Position numbers and translations under genes: made by a program. From an uncultured Gemmatimonadales bacterium (lineage in GTDB: Bacteria > Gemmatimonadota > Gemmatimonadetes > Longimicrobiales > Gaopeijiaceae): 6,807 nucleotides of DNA. Shown piece by piece: positions 4,689 to 6,807 of this stretch. Under the pieces are notes generated by a model. That model had not been told where the DNA came from and did not search any database. It worked only from the letters and a program-made list of their open reading frames with translations. Within the stretch, counting starts at the first letter, position 1; each line of letters begins with the position of its first letter. The stretch is from NCBI GenBank assembly GCA_937982605.1, contig CALJLC010000260.1, forward strand, positions 1 to 6,807. Direction: 5' to 3'.

Positions 4689-6807
4689 GGTCCGGGGCGG
4701 GAAAGGCCTGGTAGAAGGTGCGATCCTCGGAGGCGAGTCGGACCAGCAGCGGCGCGGGCTCGAAGCGGGCGCCGCAGCCGTCGTGCAGCTCGCGCAGGCG
4801 ATCGAGCACGCCACGGGGGTGGAGCGTGTCGGCGAAGCGGAGCAGCCCGCCGCGGAAGGGCGGGAAGCCGGTCCCCATGATCATCGCGAGATCGACGTCC
4901 CGGGCCGCGGAAACGATCCCGTCCGCGAGGATGCGGGCGGCCTCGTTGATCATCGAGAAGACGAGCCGGCGCCGGATCGCCCGCCGGCGCTCCTCGGCGC
5001 CCTCACGCTTCGGGTCGCGGACCCCGCCGAGGCCCAGCACGCCGATGATCTCCGGATCGACGCCCTTCTCCTGCCCCTTCTCGTAGCGGTAGAAGCCGAG
5101 GCCTCCCTTGCGCCCGAGCCGGTCGGTCTCGCCGAGCTTCAGCAGCACGGGTGAGGGCTCCAGGCGGTCGCCCAGCCCCTCGTACAGCGAGGCCCCCGCG
5201 TGGCCGGAGACGTCGATACCGACCTCGTCGATGAGTCGGAGCGGACCCATCGGCATCCCGAACTTCTTCGCCACCGCGTCGATCTCTTCCACAGATCCGA
5301 ACTCGGCGAGGAGGAAGCCCGCCTCGTTGAGGTACGGACCGAGGATCCGGTTGACGAGGAATCCGGGTCCGTCCCCCACCACCACCGGGACCTTCCCGAG
5401 CTCGACGGCCAGCCGGTAGACCGTGGCGACCGTGCGGTCCGAGGTCTTCGGAGCGCGGATCACCTCGACCAGCGGCATCCGGTGGACCGGGTTGAAGAAG
5501 TGCATCCCGCAGAACCGCTCGGGCCGCCGCAGCGCTTCGGCCATCCCGGTCACCGAGAGCGACGAGGTGTTGGTGGCGAGCACGCAGTCGTCCCGCACGA
5601 TCCCCTCGGTCTCGCGCAGGACCGCCTTCTTGACCTCCATCTTCTCGACGATCGCCTCGACGACGAGGTCCGCGCCCGCCAACCCGTGTCCGTCGAGCCC
5701 TCCGGAGATCCGCTCCATCGCCTGGTCGGCCTCGCGGCGGCTCAGGCGGCGTCGCTTCACCTGCTTCATGAAGAGCTCGCGAGCGTGCTGCAGTCCGCCG
5801 GTCACCGCGTCGTGCCGGATGTCCTTCATGTACGCCGGGATCCCGCGCGCGGCCGCGAGCTGCGCCACCCCGCCGCCCATCACCCCGGCGCCGAGCACGC
5901 CGACGCGCTCCACCGGCATCGGCTCGACCGTCTCGTCCGCGACCCCGCGCCCCTTCCGCGCCGCCTCCCGCATGTGGAAGACGTGGACGAGGTTCTTGGA
6001 CACCGGAGAGACGACCAGCTCGGCTGCCTCCCGGGCTTCCGCGGCGAGGCTGGCCTCGATGCTGCCGGTGGCGTGTCGCCGCAGGATGTCGAGGATCCGC
6101 AGCGGGGCGGGGTAGTGACCGCCGGTCGTCTCGAGGACCTTCCGGCGTGCCGTCCGGAGCACGAGGAGGCGCCCCGGCGGCGTGTCGTCGAGGAGGCGGG
6201 TCACGGCCGACCTCCGGGCGCCGCCCCGGCTGCCGTTGCCGGGCAGCGACGCCAGGAACGACCGGACGCCGTCTTCGAGGCCTCCGGCCGGGACGACCTC
6301 GGAGGCCAGCCCGATCCGCTTCGCCTTGCGTGCGTCGACCTTCTTGCCGGTCAGCAGCATGTCGAGCGCCGCCTGCAGGCCCACGAGGCGGGGGAGCCGG
6401 GTGGTTCCGCCCCACGCGGGCAGGATCCCGAGCTGCACCTCGGGCAGGCTCATCGTCGTCTTCTTCGCGTCGGTGAGCACCCGGTGGTCGCACGCGAGCG
6501 CCATCTCGACGCCACCGCCCACGCAGAAGCCGTGGATCGCCGCCACCGTGCGGACCGGCAGCGACGCGACATCGTTGTAGATGCCCTGGCCGACGACGAT
6601 CTGTCGCTCCGCCGTCTCGGGGTCCTCGATGGCCCCGATGGCGTCGATGTCGGCGCCGGCGATGAACGACTCGGGCTTTCCGCTGCGGATGACCAGGGCG
6701 GTGATCCGGCCTTCCCGGGCCGCGGCCCGCGCCGCGTCGAGCGTCTCTCCGAAGCGGAGCATCACCGCCTCGGTGAGGACGTTCACCGGCCGTTCGGGAT
6801 CGTCGAA
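4675..6807 (-). CDS. fadJ: FadJ-type multifunctional fatty-acid oxidation protein (enoyl-CoA hydratase / 3-hydroxyacyl-CoA dehydrogenase), N-terminus just outside window
   Basis: The frame is open to the window edge: 710 residues are visible and the family has about 715-720, so about ten are missing. The GTG at 6786 is an internal valine. Numbered from the first visible residue, the hydratase/isomerase domain (about 1-190) has the oxyanion segment IAGADIDAI (49-57) and both catalytic glutamates, Glu101 in GGGVEMALAC and Glu123 in SLPEVQLG. Their 22-residue spacing is that of FadJ, not the 20 of FadB. The dehydrogenase part has the NAD loop GAGVMGGG (306-313), NTSSLS (413-418), the catalytic His436 in GMHFFNP with Glu448, and GPGFLVNRI (480-488). 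A second C-terminal dehydrogenase-like helical domain ends the protein. It hydrates 2-enoyl-CoA and oxidises 3-hydroxyacyl-CoA in the cytoplasm. A FadI thiolase is expected upstream, outside the window. It appears to be the first visible gene of the minus-strand operon. All key residues are present. Confidence 0.95.
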   Translation of the reverse strand, partial: FDDPERPVNVLTEAVMLRFGETLDAARAAAREGRITALVIRSGKPESFIAGADIDAIGAIEDPETAERQIVVGQGIYNDVASLPVRTVAAIHGFCVGGGVEMALACDHRVLTDAKKTTMSLPEVQLGILPAWGGTTRLPRLVGLQAALDMLLTGKKVDARKAKRIGLASEVVPAGGLEDGVRSFLASLPGNGSRGGARRSAVTRLLDDTPPGRLLVLRTARRKVLETTGGHYPAPLRILDILRRHATGSIEASLAAEAREAAELVVSPVSKNLVHVFHMREAARKGRGVADETVEPMPVERVGVLGAGVMGGGVAQLAAARGIPAYMKDIRHDAVTGGLQHARELFMKQVKRRRLSRREADQAMERISGGLDGHGLAGADLVVEAIVEKMEVKKAVLRETEGIVRDDCVLATNTSSLSVTGMAEALRRPERFCGMHFFNPVHRMPLVEVIRAPKTSDRTVATVYRLAVELGKVPVVVGDGPGFLVNRILGPYLNEAGFLLAEFGSVEEIDAVAKKFGMPMGPLRLIDEVGIDVSGHAGASLYEGLGDRLEPSPVLLKLGETDRLGRKGGLGFYRYEKGQEKGVDPEIIGVLGLGGVRDPKREGAEERRRAIRRRLVFSMINEAARILADGIVSAARDVDLAMIMGTGFPPFRGGLLRFADTLHPRGVLDRLRELHDGCGARFEPAPLLVRLASEDRTFYQAFPAPDRAGR

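Noticed and set aside
3337..5154. 605-residue open frame on the plus strand
   Set aside because: It lies antisense to fadJ, the nucleotidyltransferase and xdhC, all of which have strong family motifs. Its translation is Arg/Ala/Pro-rich without recognisable domains, as expected from high-GC shadow frames.
5003..6493. 496-residue minus-strand frame overlapping fadJ
   Set aside because: It is an alternative frame of the fadJ strand, almost entirely Arg/Gly/Pro/Asp, while the fadJ frame carries every catalytic motif.

Overview
This is a GC-rich, densely coded bacterial chromosomal window with no RNA genes, mobile elements or CRISPR. Genes abut or overlap by a few bases, and GTG starts are common. 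The protein set would suit a high-GC diderm-type bacterium: FadJ-type beta-oxidation enzyme, molybdenum-hydroxylase maturation proteins and a membrane-anchored DsbA-like protein. The DsbA-like protein reminds me of Gemmatimonadota proteins, but that is a weak impression from memory and not a demonstrated assignment.

Left part, plus strand (1-2311): the C-terminal 184 residues of a PLP-dependent threonine/serine dehydratase run directly into a HAD-superfamily hydrolase (TGATG overlap). A 100-base leader follows, the most AT-containing and hairpin-rich non-coding stretch here. It precedes a membrane-anchored thioredoxin-fold (DsbA-like, CPGC) protein and then a 64-residue acidic protein of unknown function.

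Right part, minus strand (6807-2286, read right to left): a tightly packed apparent operon encodes a FadJ-type multifunctional beta-oxidation protein (only about the first ten residues missing), a MobA/MocA-like nucleotidyltransferase, an XdhC protein with Rossmann domain, a separate single-domain XdhC N-terminal protein, and a DUF402 protein. The last three junctions are 4-base stop/start overlaps (GTGA, ATGA, ATGA), so translational coupling is likely. The two strands converge, and the 3' ends of the 64-residue gene and the DUF402 gene overlap by 26 bases.

How the genes work together: the nucleotidyltransferase and XdhC proteins form a molybdenum-cofactor maturation and insertion module of the kind that serves xanthine dehydrogenase/CO dehydrogenase-type enzymes, although no molybdenum hydroxylase is inside the window. 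The XdhC pair is the most interesting part. The longer protein carries a diverged XdhC N-domain that has lost its signature motifs, while an intact N-domain is made as a separate 115-residue protein from the next gene. A DUF402 hydrolase-family gene coupled to this pair suggests a possible nucleotide-processing role in cofactor handling, which is a hypothesis only.
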